Assembly: GCF_018446385.1 (NCBI RefSeq)
Contig: NC_055997.1
Coordinates: 39,250,254 to 39,314,253, forward strand
Source: Zingiber officinale
Lineage: Eukaryota > Streptophyta > Magnoliopsida > Zingiberales > Zingiberaceae
Length of the DNA: 64,000 bases
Direction of reading: 5' to 3'
Below, piece by piece: positions 45,884-57,300 of the stretch. Numbering within the stretch: the first letter of the stretch is position 1; each line of letters begins with the position of its first letter. A model generated the notes under the pieces. It was given only the letters and a program-made list of their open reading frames with translations. It made no database searches and was not told the origin of the DNA. The translations under genes and the position numbers were made by a program.

Positions 45884-46541
45884 TGTTAGTATTAGCTCTA
45901 AGAGCTAATTATGAGATGATTAGGCTTATTGGGTTAATGACTTATTGAGTTAGCAGTTAATCCAATATAATAATCTAACACATTAGCTTATTGAGTTAAT
46001 GACTTATTAGGTTAATGGTTAATCTAAAATTCTAAACCAATTCATTAAGAGATTAATGAATATTAATAGAGATTAATTAATCATTAGTCAAAGAAGACCA
46101 AGAGACACATTAATGCCCATTAATAGAGATTAATATATCAATAATTAAAGGAAGACCAAAAGCCTAATGACCTTTGGTATTCCTTGAATGAGTATAAAAG
46201 GTTTGTCTCATTCATTTTCATGCAAGAGAATTTGTCTTCTTCCTATTTGGCTGAACCATTTTTGCTTGCTAGCACAAGAAGATGATTCTTGATCTCTAAA
46301 GTCGTGTTCGTGCAACGGACGGAACTTGTTCGTGTGGATATCGCAGAGGCGCGAACACTTGATCACGCTGAAATCTGTATTAAAAAAAAGTTACTGTCGG
46401 GATTGCAAAGGGCACAGAACAAAGGTATAACTTCCTTTAACAAACTTAGTATATATTTTTCCTTCGTATGGATCTTCTAGAAAGGATCTAATTAGTTTTT
46501 CCGTTGTGCTTTCTGCGTGTTTAGCGCTCTAAATCCTTACA
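45884..46541 (+). repeat. 3' LTR of Copia-2 (short form)
   Basis: 658 bp from TGTTAGTATTAGCTC to AAATCCTTACA, partner of 27628-28261. It is divergent, with many substitutions and small indels, so the element is old compared with the 10.7-kb insertion inside it. Confidence 0.75.
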
Positions 46542-46794
46542 TATTCTTCTTTTTTTCTATTCACATATATCTAACAAAGTGTCTTGTGTTCGAAGTAGGC
46601 AAAGACCGAAGAAGAGTGGCACGGCAGTATGGCTGTTGTGGATGGGCCGGGAAAGATAAGGTCAGGCCATCTCCGATTGCGATTGTGATTCTGTCCGTCA
46701 TTTGTGCATGGGAATCTCCATCTATGGCTACAAATTGAGAAAGGATCAATCTTTAAATTTACATTTTAAAAAAAAAGAATCCACAAGGTAAAAG
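46542..46794. other. Unassigned 250 bp between Copia-2 and the C2 relic
   Basis: Overlapping short open frames occur on both strands (46517-46738 plus, 46749-46561 minus) without a recognisable domain. It may be original host sequence downstream of the C2 gene. Confidence 0.35.
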
Positions 46795-47195
46795 TGAAAT
46801 GCAAATTTGCAATGGATACTTCCATAATAATTTTGCCCGCTTTTCCGGTAAATATGGATATGGAGACGTCAACGAATCCATGGCTCTCCCTCGAATTCTT
46901 CTTCCTCAGCTAGAAGCTCTCCACCATCAGATTCGATTCTGTTTGGCTCAAGAATCTGACCATGAGCTCCTTCAACGCCACCACAACGACGCCATGAAGC
47001 TTCCCCCTCAGAAAATGGGCTCCCTCTAGAAGTATCGATCCTAGTGCGGTACTTCTCGTCGGGGTTTACCCACCCGACAACGAACCACTGCGGCTTGAGG
47101 AAGGTGGAGCAGCGGCGCCGGAGGCCGCGAGTGAAGATCATGCAAACCTCGACGTGGATCTTGGACATGGGGTTGGGTTTGATTAGGAGATCCAT
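46795..47195 (-). pseudogene. C2-domain protein gene (SRC2/BAP-like), broken
   Basis: From ATG 47195 (or 47168, MSKIHVEVCMIFTRGLRRR) the minus strand reads as the start of a plant C2-domain protein: STFLKPQWFVVGWVNPDEKY, then RTRIDTSRG. Near 47025 the homology jumps frame to FLRGKLHGVVVVALKELMVRFL, meets a TAG in VESF-stop (46912-46910), and resumes with LRKKNSRESHGFVDVSISI. This is the order expected for SRC2-like C2 proteins (calcium-dependent membrane binding), but the loop between RTRID and the FLR strand is missing and the frame is shifted. One frame stays open to 46869 only by chance. A mutant or a very divergent allele is possible; I judge it a pseudogene. Confidence 0.65.
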
Positions 47196-47439
47196 ATTAG
47201 TCAAGTAATTGGGCGATGGGAGAAGGAGGAAGATGATGAGAGAGATCGTAAAGGAAGAAGATTGCGAGCAATTGAAGAAGAAGAATGGGATGCTTTGGAA
47301 GGAGAAAATTATCTTTTCGGTCTGGTAACTTTTTTTTTTTAATTTTAGTACTATTAATGAATTCTTAGTTAAATAATTTATAATATTTTTCAATTTCAAA
47401 CAATTTTTTTAAAGTAAAATATTTCATCAGAAAATATCA

Positions 47440-47735
47440 GTAGTTGACGATCGAAGAATACCTAATTGACGGAGCATAGGTTCTCTGGTCTATAATTTAA
47501 GGACCAGAAGATGATCCACATTGATCTATTTCAATGGACCCCCCACTTAAATAGATAGGGTTCATCATAATCCACTAATATCAAATAGTGGATCATCCTT
47601 TAATCCATAAATTATGGACGTATCCCATCTTAGTTGATGATCAAAATATTAAGTTGTAAAAAAAATCACATAGGTCATAAAAAATCAAAATCCATAAATT
47701 CAATTTACAACTCAATATTTTAACCGCCAACTGAG
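47440..47735. mobile_element. Small foldback (MITE-like) region with two hairpins
   Basis: Arms 47488-47519 and 47588-47619 are imperfect inverted repeats of about 32 bp (GTCTATAATTTAAGG against GTCCATAATTTATGG, both ending GATGATCCAC). A second pair, 47632-47660 and 47704-47732, is 29 bp (AGTTGATGATCAAAATATT against AGTTGGCGGTTAAAATATT). The interior is AT-rich and there are no genes. A single composite MITE is likely, but the ends and target duplication are not clear. Confidence 0.55.
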
Positions 47736-47937
47736 TATTTGCCTATAAAAAATTTTAATTTTAGAAGAAAAGGATTAAAATTAAAAATATTTTAAATTAT
47801 TGTACTAAAAACGGACTAAAATTAGGAAAAATATAAATTACAGAACTGAAATGTAATTTTCTCTTTATAAAGGAGCAAGGTTTGCTATCTTAAATTATAA
47901 ATTACTTTTATATTTACTTAAACTCAAAAGGCAAATT

Positions 47938-48021
47938 GTCAGGATGGCCGAGTGGTCTAAGGCGCCAGACTCAAGTTCTGGTCCTCGAACGAGGGCGTGG
48001 GTTCAAATCCCACTTCTGACA
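47938..48021 (+). tRNA. tRNA-Leu-CAA: tRNA-Leu (CAA)
   Basis: This 84-nt cloverleaf has acceptor arms GTCAGGA and TTCTGAC with discriminator A at 48021. The A box TGGCCGAGTGGTC is in the D arm. The anticodon stem CCAGA/TCTGG encloses loop CTCAAGT, giving anticodon CAA, which reads the leucine codon UUG. The long variable arm (TCCTCGAACGAGGGC) is typical of class II tRNA-Leu, and the T arm GTGGGTTCAAATCCCAC contains the B box GGTTCAAATCC. There is no intron. A TTTT Pol III terminator lies at 48025-48028, and a CAA motif sits just upstream (47932-47934), as in many plant tRNA genes. It is probably functional and is a neighbour of bL9. Confidence 0.96.
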
Positions 48022-48024
48022 AAG

Positions 48025-48028
48025 TTTT
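48025..48028 (+). terminator. Pol III terminator of tRNA-Leu
   Basis: The first T4 run follows the tRNA 3' end by three bases; longer T runs at about 48040-48055 could serve as backup terminators. Confidence 0.7.
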
Positions 48029-48159
48029 GTCAATAATGTTTTTTTATTTTTTTTGCTTTTGCAATATCACCTGTCACGTGCTTCTCACGGGCCGCGATCC
48101 GATGCTTTTTTTTTTTTTTAATCCTATTCCATTTTAATCTACAAGTAAAATCCCTAAGC

Positions 48160-48270
48160 CCTTATTCATCGAGCTTCTCCGCTCCCTCTTCTCGGTTCCC
48201 CTATTCATCGAGCCGTCCCTCCTCTCGGTTTCCTTATTCATCGAGCTTTACCGCTCCCTCTTCTTGGTTT
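48160..48270 (+). promoter_or_regulatory. Pyrimidine-rich triplicated leader of the bL9 gene
   Basis: Three imperfect copies of a unit containing CYTATTCATCGAGC plus a CT-rich tail (CTCCCTCTTCTCGGTTYCC) start near 48161, 48200 and 48232, just before the bL9 ATG at 48307. The region is probably the 5' untranslated leader and core promoter. CT-rich leaders are common in plant ribosomal protein genes; a role in control is inferred. Confidence 0.5.
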
Positions 48271-48306
48271 CCTCGGGCGACCATCGCGGCAGCCGAGGCA
48301 TCCAAC

Positions 48307-51300
48307 ATGTCGCCCGCTCGCTGTTGTGGAGTTGCTGGGTTTCGCCACCTTCTAGGCTCGCAGTCATCGTCCTCGGCTAATATCACCAACCCATTCTTGT
48401 TTTCCGCCCAAGGCGTTCGGCACAGAAAGCTTGAGGTGATCCTCACCACGGTATGACTATCACCTTTACATCCTTCTCCCTACTTAACTGATATGGCTCA
48501 TGCCGTTAGCGTGATTCTGTCTGTGTCTATCAGACGATCGACAAGTTGGGGAAAGCTGGGGATACGGTGAAGGTGGCGCCAGGGCATTTCCGCAACCACC
48601 TGATGCCTAAGCTGCTCGCCGTCCCGAACATAGAGAAGTATGCTTTCCTCATGCGGGAGCAACGCAAGGTCAGCTCCTTGTCTTTCTCTTTTGTGTTCTC
48701 CGATTGAATGTCCTTTGACTATGTAGGAGTTTAAGGTACAATGTCAATTCCCTTTGGTTGCGACATAAGCATGATGATGAGTCAATTAATGTAAGAAAAC
48801 CTAACCATACAGATAAATTTGTCTAAAAATACCATAACAACATCTTCCTTATAGGTAAATGTTGCTTAGGACAAACAAACGGAATTGCTAATGTTGATTT
48901 CGAAGTATATTTAAATCTCTTTTAACATCGTAGATGGTGAAGCCAGTGAGACCTCTCACTTTTCAAAATGGGTGCTCTGATATATCATATTAAGGACCGC
49001 CACAAATATGATAGTGCGCAATGTTTTAAGTAAAATTTTCATGAACCAAACCAAACTGTCTATTCAAACCGAACCAGAAAAAACTGAACATTTTGGTTCA
49101 GTTGGGTTTGAATAATTAAAATTGTTGTTTTTTTGCTAAATGTGTTGTTTTTGAATGGACATAATTTAAATTGTATTATCATTTTGGCTGAGTTTGTGAG
49201 TGGTAGGAACTAAAGCAAATGTTGTTTATTTGGGAGATTCTCTACATTGAAACACAATTAGTTCCTTTTTCTTAAAAAAAAAAAGAGATACCAAAACAAA
49301 CTGAAATTTTAGCTGGTGTCATGATCTTGTCTTTCTGCAGTTCCTTGTCTTTGGCCATACACCATCTGGCTTTTTTTATTCCTGCTTGTACCATCATAAA
49401 TCTTTTTCCTAACTCTGATTTTTCTTCCTAATACAATAGTATGTCATTACTGCTTTTATAATGTATGTTATACTAGTTTCTATTATCATGCAAAAGGCAC
49501 TAAACAAGAAAATAAGCAAAGAGAAATTAAAAAAAAAATCAATTTTCTATTTGAGCTTCACATGCTACCATATTTTTTTTATAGCTTTACCAACGGGATG
49601 AAGTGGAATTGGCAAAAGAAGCTCCAATCACTCAGCAAGTCAAAGAACAAGAGGAAACATCAGATAGCAAGGTGAGTGCGAGACTTTTTCATGAGTTTCT
49701 CTTGCCAGTACATAAAATCTTGATGACTAGTCAAAACCAGTAGATCTTACTTGAATTTCCTTATTTCTTATCTAGTTCTGTGCCAGTGATTTTTAACTTA
49801 TTTTGATTGTTCATTTTTGCATTTTCATGATTTGTTCATATTTTCCTTTATTTTATTGTTGAAACCAAGGTATAAATTATGCCCCGTCTTCGAGTTTTGG
49901 TTTCTGGCCAAACTTATATAGCTACACTGCAGATCCTGTGGAGACTTAGCATGCTTCAATACCTATCAAAGTGCACTAAGATGAATTTCAATGAGTTTTA
50001 CTCCTTTAAGATCCTTCCAATTGGTTTACTTCTAAAAATAAATCTATAATGATTAGATAGTTAATAAAATTAATTTTTTATAAACAATTTAAAATATAAC
50101 AAACATATTAGCCATTGTGCACTTTGCCAATATGAAATATTAGTGTGTTGTGTCTATGTCATTTGCGTATCTAGATGTTATTTTAGTTTTAAGTTGTAAC
50201 TTTGTCAAATTATTGCTAACAATGCATCTTAATGTCAATTACGAAGGGGAAAAAATGAAAGAGTGCCCTTTATTTTCATTATTGTTAAAAGAATGTCTTA
50301 TGTTGCAAAAAAAAACAAAACAACACCCTAAATTTTCTTCCCAAATTACCTTTTAACTTGACTTGTCTAACACCGCTGTAGTAGTTTTTGGCCAAAACTC
50401 TTACAAGGGGGAGTACTTTTGACTAATAGCAGTTTTTACAAACATTGATGCTATTTTGACCAACGTTGGAGCAAGGGTGACGAGTGTTGGAGTAGTTTTG
50501 ACGGCATTAAAGCAGTTTTAACCAATGTTAGAGCAATTTTGATCAATATGAGAGCAACTTTAACCATGTTGAAGCAAATTTGTTCAATTTTGGAGCATTT
50601 TTAGCCAAAGCTTCTATGACAATATTGGACTACTCTGGTAATGAAAAAATAGATTGGAGCATTCTTTTGATATTTTTTCAACATAGGGCACCAATGTCCT
50701 TTTGATATTTTTTCAACATGGTGCATCAAATGATAATTAAAATAAGTGGCACCCTCTTGATTTTCACCCCATTATTAATAAAAATTATAAATATAAACTA
50801 ATTATTTAACCCCTCACTTGATGATCCCATCCTCTCGTATGAAGTTGCTCCTACCAATATCAGAATCACAATCTCTCATTCTCTCACGATCTCAAAGACG
50901 TTGCGCCTACCAATAACATGGGATAGGGAAGAAGAATAAGACTAAGGGTCCATTTGTTTCACAGATAACATTTTCAGAGTGTTGCAGTGTTTATGGAAAA
51001 TCACTATGGATGAAAAAATGTGGGCGGAAGAATGCAATATCCTCTGGAGATGATGTTTACCTTTATGTCACAATATTTGATGTGGTAGAATTAATATATG
51101 TTTCATTTTTGTTTCGTTATGCCAATACTAGTTCTGATCATTGCAATCCTTTGTTTTCTCTGTTTTTTCTTATTATTTATATCATAAGTGACAGACTTCA
51201 AGGAAATGTTCTATAAAGACTTGGCTGTTGCTAATTGGAAGGAAACCTTTATCAAAATACCTATGTAATCTAGATGATCAAGTTGTTTACAGATTTAGAT

Positions 51301-54300
51301 CATGCATTTCTCAGTTACTGTTAAGCATAATTATGGCATCTTTATTTGTTGTAATAAATCACAACCAACACCATCTCATGCTTTAACTCATTTATTTGGT
51401 GTATGGTTTTAGAATATACTTTCTGGTATAATATGCTATACCTGCATTTGCATTATGGATGTGACTTGCTATAATCTGTATTCTAATGGAGATTTCTCTT
51501 GTTAAATATTTTGAAATTTGTTATCTACGATGATATAGTAGGGGATAGAACCCAATGACGTAGAAGAATCCATATAGTTGACCACACCTAGTAGGATAAT
51601 ATTTGGAAAAGAATGTTGTTCTGTGCCGGGTGACACGGACGGTTTTTACCGTTTCATCGCCTGGCCGAAAACGGCACCTGACGCGCTATGATTTTGGCGC
51701 GTAATCCACAGGCATCCGCGATAGCATGTGAGTTGTCGTGATCGATTAATCGAGCGACAGAGGGAATCAAATCAATTCCTTCTGTCACGATTAATCAATC
51801 GCCAATGGCAGAATGTAAAAAAAACCTTATAAAATGGCACCAGAGAGCAATCAATCAGAAGCGGCGAGGCGGCAGCGGCGAGGCAAGTAGCAAGGAGGCA
51901 GCAGCACGAGCGGCGACTAGGTATGATTTCCCCTATTTGTCGGCATCCCCGTATAGGATGTGCCACGGGTGACGCTGGAGGAGTCACTGGATGCCTCCGT
52001 CGGAATTGTCGTCGGACGTCTCTGACAACACCGAAATTGCCGCCAGAGGTGTCCCGCGACGCCTTCAGCGCCACCGGATCCCCACGATCCACCCACAATC
52101 CGCCGCTGTCGTCCCGCAATCCGCCGCTGTTGTGCCCTAGATTTGAGTAAATAAATTAAAATTTTGATTTAATTAATTTAAACAATTCCCAAGTAGGTGT
52201 GATATTCCAAACAGACTTTTATAAATCCTAATTAAATTATCCTAATAAAATATATAAAAAATATATTTAAAATTAAAATTTTAATTAATATTCTGAAAAA
52301 TTATTTTTTAATGTTTTAAATTGTATTTAAAACATTTAAAAAAATTATAATAAATCTGATTTATATTCTAATATTTTTTTATTATTTTAAATTTCATTTA
52401 AAAATTCAAAAAATTATAAAAATTCAGATATATATTCTAATATTTTTTTATTAATTTAAATTTCATTTAAAAATTTTATAATAATTCAGATTTATATTCT
52501 AATATTCTAAAAAAAATTTAAAAATTCTAAAAAAAATCTAATAAATTAAATTTATATTCTGATATTTTTATTATTTTATATTTTTACAGATAATAATTAA
52601 TTAATTAATTTGTATAATTATTATATATAAAGTAACATCTTTATGTTAATTTATATATTTATTATAGATAATATTTTTTTAACTTAGAATTAATTTGAAA
52701 TTTGGATCCATGAATATTAACATATTTAACTTTTGTACTTTTATGATTCTTTCTTCCTGAATATATGAAATATATATTTTTGTCAAAGAATGTTTCTACT
52801 GATCTATCATATATATTTTTGTCTTAAAATGTCTTTACTTGATATGTTTAGGAAATATTACATGTCCTTTATTTTAGAAATTTTGATAAAGGTATGCTAT
52901 AAAGTTTATGATTCCTAATAAAATACTTATAATCTTGTGCAGTTCTGATCATTCTAAATTGAAAAAGGTGAATTAATATTTTTAGGAGATTGTTTCATAT
53001 TTCAGGAAGTTGCACTTTATAGTTTATATACTTAATTTGTAAGTTTACAATGATAAATACATTCTTAACGTTATAAAATGATGACCATTACTTGGAAATG
53101 TATATTATTCTTAATTTTTTTATAATGCATAGGTAATGACATCGAAACAACAATCTCATCATCTTGCTTTGAGATACGCACGTCGATTAGAAAATTGATT
53201 CCATTGGGAATGTTTGCATTGCGATATGATTGGATGTGATAGTGGGGTCACACACCTAAAACAACATTTTACGGGTGGATATCCAGATATTTCTAATTGT
53301 CTAAAAGTTTCTCAAGAAGTTCGTCGTGCAATGAAAAAGAAATTTGATGACAAAAAAACATTAAAGTATAAACAACGACAATGTGAGCTTGTTGATAGAC
53401 GAAGCTCTAAAGAACCAATCTATGATGAATTTGAAGGTCATGGTGAAGTTCCAAATGACGAAGACTTTTTAGTAACTCTTAGTATCTCTCGAACTCAATA
53501 TGACTATGAGCAAAATATGCGACATAGAAGTGGCTTTGGTGTCCATGGAAGTGGCTCAACTACTGCAGCAACATTAGGAAAGAGTGCAAGTGTTTGTATT
53601 ACTTTAATACAAGTCATGCAGCTGTCCAAAATATGCGATATTGGTCGTTTTTTTCCTTTTATGGGACGAAGACATGCAGCTGATATTGCTGATACTGATC
53701 CACTAACATTCTCAAACCAAGCTAGCAAACAGACTAGGATTGATGATGCATATTTAAAAGAGAAGAAGAAATCAATCGGTAAAAGTATTGCTAAATTTTT
53801 TTCATTTTTATCATATTCCCCCTAATGCAGCAAACAACGCATACTATTGTACTATGGTGTCCAACATTCAAAAATTTGGTCTTGGTATTCAACTTCCGAT
53901 TGCATATAAAATTGCGGGTCCATATTTAGATGAACAAGTGGAGGAGATCAAGACTTGGATCCTATCATGCAAAAAGCAATGGAGCTTATATGGGGTTATG
54001 TTGATATATGATGGTGGGACAGGATCTACACGAATGAGTATTATCAACTTTCTACTATACTGCAATAAAAAGGTGATATTTCATAAATCTATTGATGCAA
54101 CTATAAACTATCATGATGCACCCTACATATATCGTTTGATGGATAGTGTAATTCAAAAGATAGGTGTCGAACATATAGTGCAGGTGATTATAGATAATGG
54201 TGCCAACTTTAAGAGTGCTGGAGAGTTATTGGAGCAAAAGTATCAAACATTATTTTGGACACCATGCGCAACACACTGTATCAATTTGATGATGACAGAT

Positions 54301-57300
54301 ATCGGTAAGCTCGATATAGAAGGTAGTGAAAAAAGGTCAATCTTTAATAAAATTCCTCTATAATCATCATTGGGTTCATGGATTAATGAAAAAATTTATT
54401 TATGGGGAGATTCTGCGACCAAGAGTAACTAGGTTTACTACTCACTTTTTTCTGTTAAAATTGTTGAATAAGAAGAAAGTCGGATTGAAGGTCATGTTCT
54501 CTTTTGAGGATTGAGAAGGCCCTCGATATTCTAACACGATCGAAGGTAAGGAGGTGCAAAAAATTATTATATCTGTTAGATTTTGGGACTATATCGCAGA
54601 TATTCTTATAATAGTAGAACAATTGTACGTTGTTCTACGTAAAATCGATATGGACAAGAAGCCACAAATGGGCAACATCTATTGCCTAATTCATGAAGCA
54701 AAAGAGGAAATTAAGAGGCATCTATAATCATCAACCAAGTATCAACATTTCATTGATATAATCACTACAAGATGGGACGATCAAATGGGAAAATATATTC
54801 ATTTAGCCGATACATATTTTTTAATGATAAAGAATTTTTAATATTGTTAATTAATAATTATATATGTTTAATTATTGTAGGTTATTATCTCAATTCGGTA
54901 TATCAATACCGTTATAATCTTGGCACAAATGATGATTTATTAGTGGCCACATGTAATATTAAGACTACATATAAATAGACAATCAATTGCTGAAACTATT
55001 AATGATCGATTATTTCAAGAGGCATATGGTTTCTTTTAGCAATCCTATTACAGTGTTATTCATATATAAAATGGGTGTGGGTAAATATAGTAAAATTTAT
55101 TACTAATTATTGTCAACAAATATAAATACTATTTTAATTTTGTTCTTATTTATCTTACAGTTGAGTGGTGGTTGCGATATGGAGGATCAACTCCAAATTT
55201 GAAAAAGATTGCACAACGTCTTCAATGGGTTGTAAAAGAAATTAGTAACTTTCTTCCTCATTCATACAAAAGTACGAAATCATTTTTCTTATCGTCACTT
55301 GGAGAAGATGGTCTACGTTCATTATAATATGCATCTTCAACTAAGAGCAATAACAGAAGAGAATGAAGAACAAGAGTCTGATGATGTAGATCCATTTGAT
55401 ATTGAATTTGTTTAAATTGAGAATGATCCAATAATGGATTTGTGGAGCACTGTTTTGTGAGGAACTAGGATGCTAAACACGCGAAAGCGTAGCGGAAAAC
55501 ATCTAGTTTCTCCAGAAGATCCATGTGAAAGGGAACCATATACTAAGATTTACATGAGAGGGAGTTATACCTTTGTTGCGTGCCCTTCGCAATCTCGACA
55601 GTAACGTTTCTTTAGATGCGGATCTTAACGCGATGAAGTGATCGTGCCTCTGTGATATCCACACGAATAAGCCTCGTTTGTCTCACAAACTCACAAAGTG
55701 GAGAATGAAACGACCAAAGGTTGTGCTAGCAACCCTTCTTGGGGGTTTCGGCCAAGTGGAAGAGAGGAGGAAGAAGAGCAAGAACACTAAAAACTCATCA
55801 TGAAAATGAATCCAAAAATCCCTTTTTATAGATTAATGAAATTACCTCATGCCTTAATATCAATTGCCTTAATTGACATTAATATTTGTCTTCATCCAAT
55901 GAATCCAATGCATCCAATGCATGAGCAATTCAAATTGTTCACTCTTCATCCAATGTATGAGTAATTCAAGTTGTACACTACTCTTTCTTCATGAATTCAA
56001 ATTCATGAAATCACTTAATGAGTTCAACACATTAATCATCAATCCAATTGACTAAATGAGTCTAATTCGAATTGGACTCAATCCAATAGTTGATCCAATT
56101 GAGTCTAACTCAATGAGTCTAATTTGAATTAGATTTAATCCAATGATCCATCATATGAATCTATCTCTATTGACTTGTTCTTTGTGTGTGACCTAATAGG
56201 TTCTTATAACGTTGGGAATGTATCCAAATCAACATTTAGATACATAAGCAATGAGTGACATCTGGCAAGCCATTATTACTATCCAAGTGACGAGAATGTC
56301 GAGATCCAACTTAACCTTTCCGTGGTTATTATCTTGTATGACTCAATCCTTCTATCCTTGATATCTAGATTGATTAATGAGATGTGTCATTCTCGTATCA
56401 ATTTTTATGTTTCTTGATCTCTAAGTAGACACACTCAATCAAATAAGCTCAATATCGTATATTGACTCATTTAAGTATGGTCATGCATTCTTGTGTCCTA
56501 CTAATCAAGAAGCCCACAGATATCACTTCTGTTATATGGAAGAGATAGATTTCATCTACATCACTCATATCCCTCCGCATAACTTATTGCATACTCAGTG
56601 ATCGGTTTTATGGTCCACCCTATTACGGGTGATGTTTGTCGATGCTAAAGTGTACAACTCCTTATGTAGGGAACCATAGTGACTTCAAGTCTAAGGATTA
56701 TTCATACTAATAGTCACATGAGAATGTTTATGACACTCATATAACGATCCATGAAACATTCTCATGGCGGGTCATTCAGTATATATTCTCTAATATATAT
56801 TCATGTGTCAACCTGAGATTTCATATCCATGACTTGTGAGATTAAGTCATCCGTTAACCTACATGCTAATCTCAACGCATTAATATTGTCCTTGCATATT
56901 AATGCTTGACTAGGAATAGTTAAGAGTAATGCTCTATATATATATACAATATCTCACTATCAATTTATGCAATTGATATATTGTAGATTAGAACCTCCTA
57001 CTCTAGGACATTATTATACTTATTCATTTGACACTGAATTGAAGTAATATAATAACTAACTTTGCCTTTATTAATAATAAAATATGATACAAAAGGAGCC
57101 CTTTACAATCATCTCATAATTGGTATTAGGGCTAATACTAACATGTTGAGCCTGAGAATCCATTACTTGATGAAGCAGGAGATCCACCACGACTATCTCA
57201 ATTTCTTAACAAATTGAAAAAATACAAGCTAGAGGAGATATCTATGAGAAAGAAGATGATGATGAAGTTTTTTATCAAGAATTTCGATTTTCTGGATTTC

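Larger units (their letters stand above)
27628..46541 (+). mobile_element. Copia-2: degraded Ty1/Copia retrotransposon with large insertions
   Basis: The LTRs are 27628-28261 (TGCTAGTATTATTCC to CCTTACA) and 45884-46541 (TGTTAGTATTAGCTC to CCTTACA). A decayed primer-binding site, TAGTATTAGAATCA (from TGGTATCAGAGCC), lies just after 28261. Gag-pol is readable on the plus strand from 30375 to 33635, and its RNase H continues at 44358. A TRIM sits in the leader, and a 10.7-kb non-autonomous element sits at the RT/RNase H join with an ATCAT duplication. The right LTR is preceded by LTR-like sequence (44812-45883), so the true LTR may be longer. Stops in all domains show it is dead. Confidence 0.8.

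Noticed and set aside
45884..46541. Independent solo LTR instead of the Copia-2 3' LTR
   Set aside because: It matches 27628-28261 and lies downstream of Copia-2 RNase H in the same orientation, so it is read as the 3' LTR, although the duplication at the outer flanks (TCTCT versus TATTC) is not convincing.
46799..47029. Plus-strand open frame of 76 codons
   Set aside because: It is antisense to the C2-domain relic, whose minus-strand motifs explain the sequence.
48234..48449. Minus-strand 71-codon frame
   Set aside because: Complement of bL9 exon 1 and its leader.
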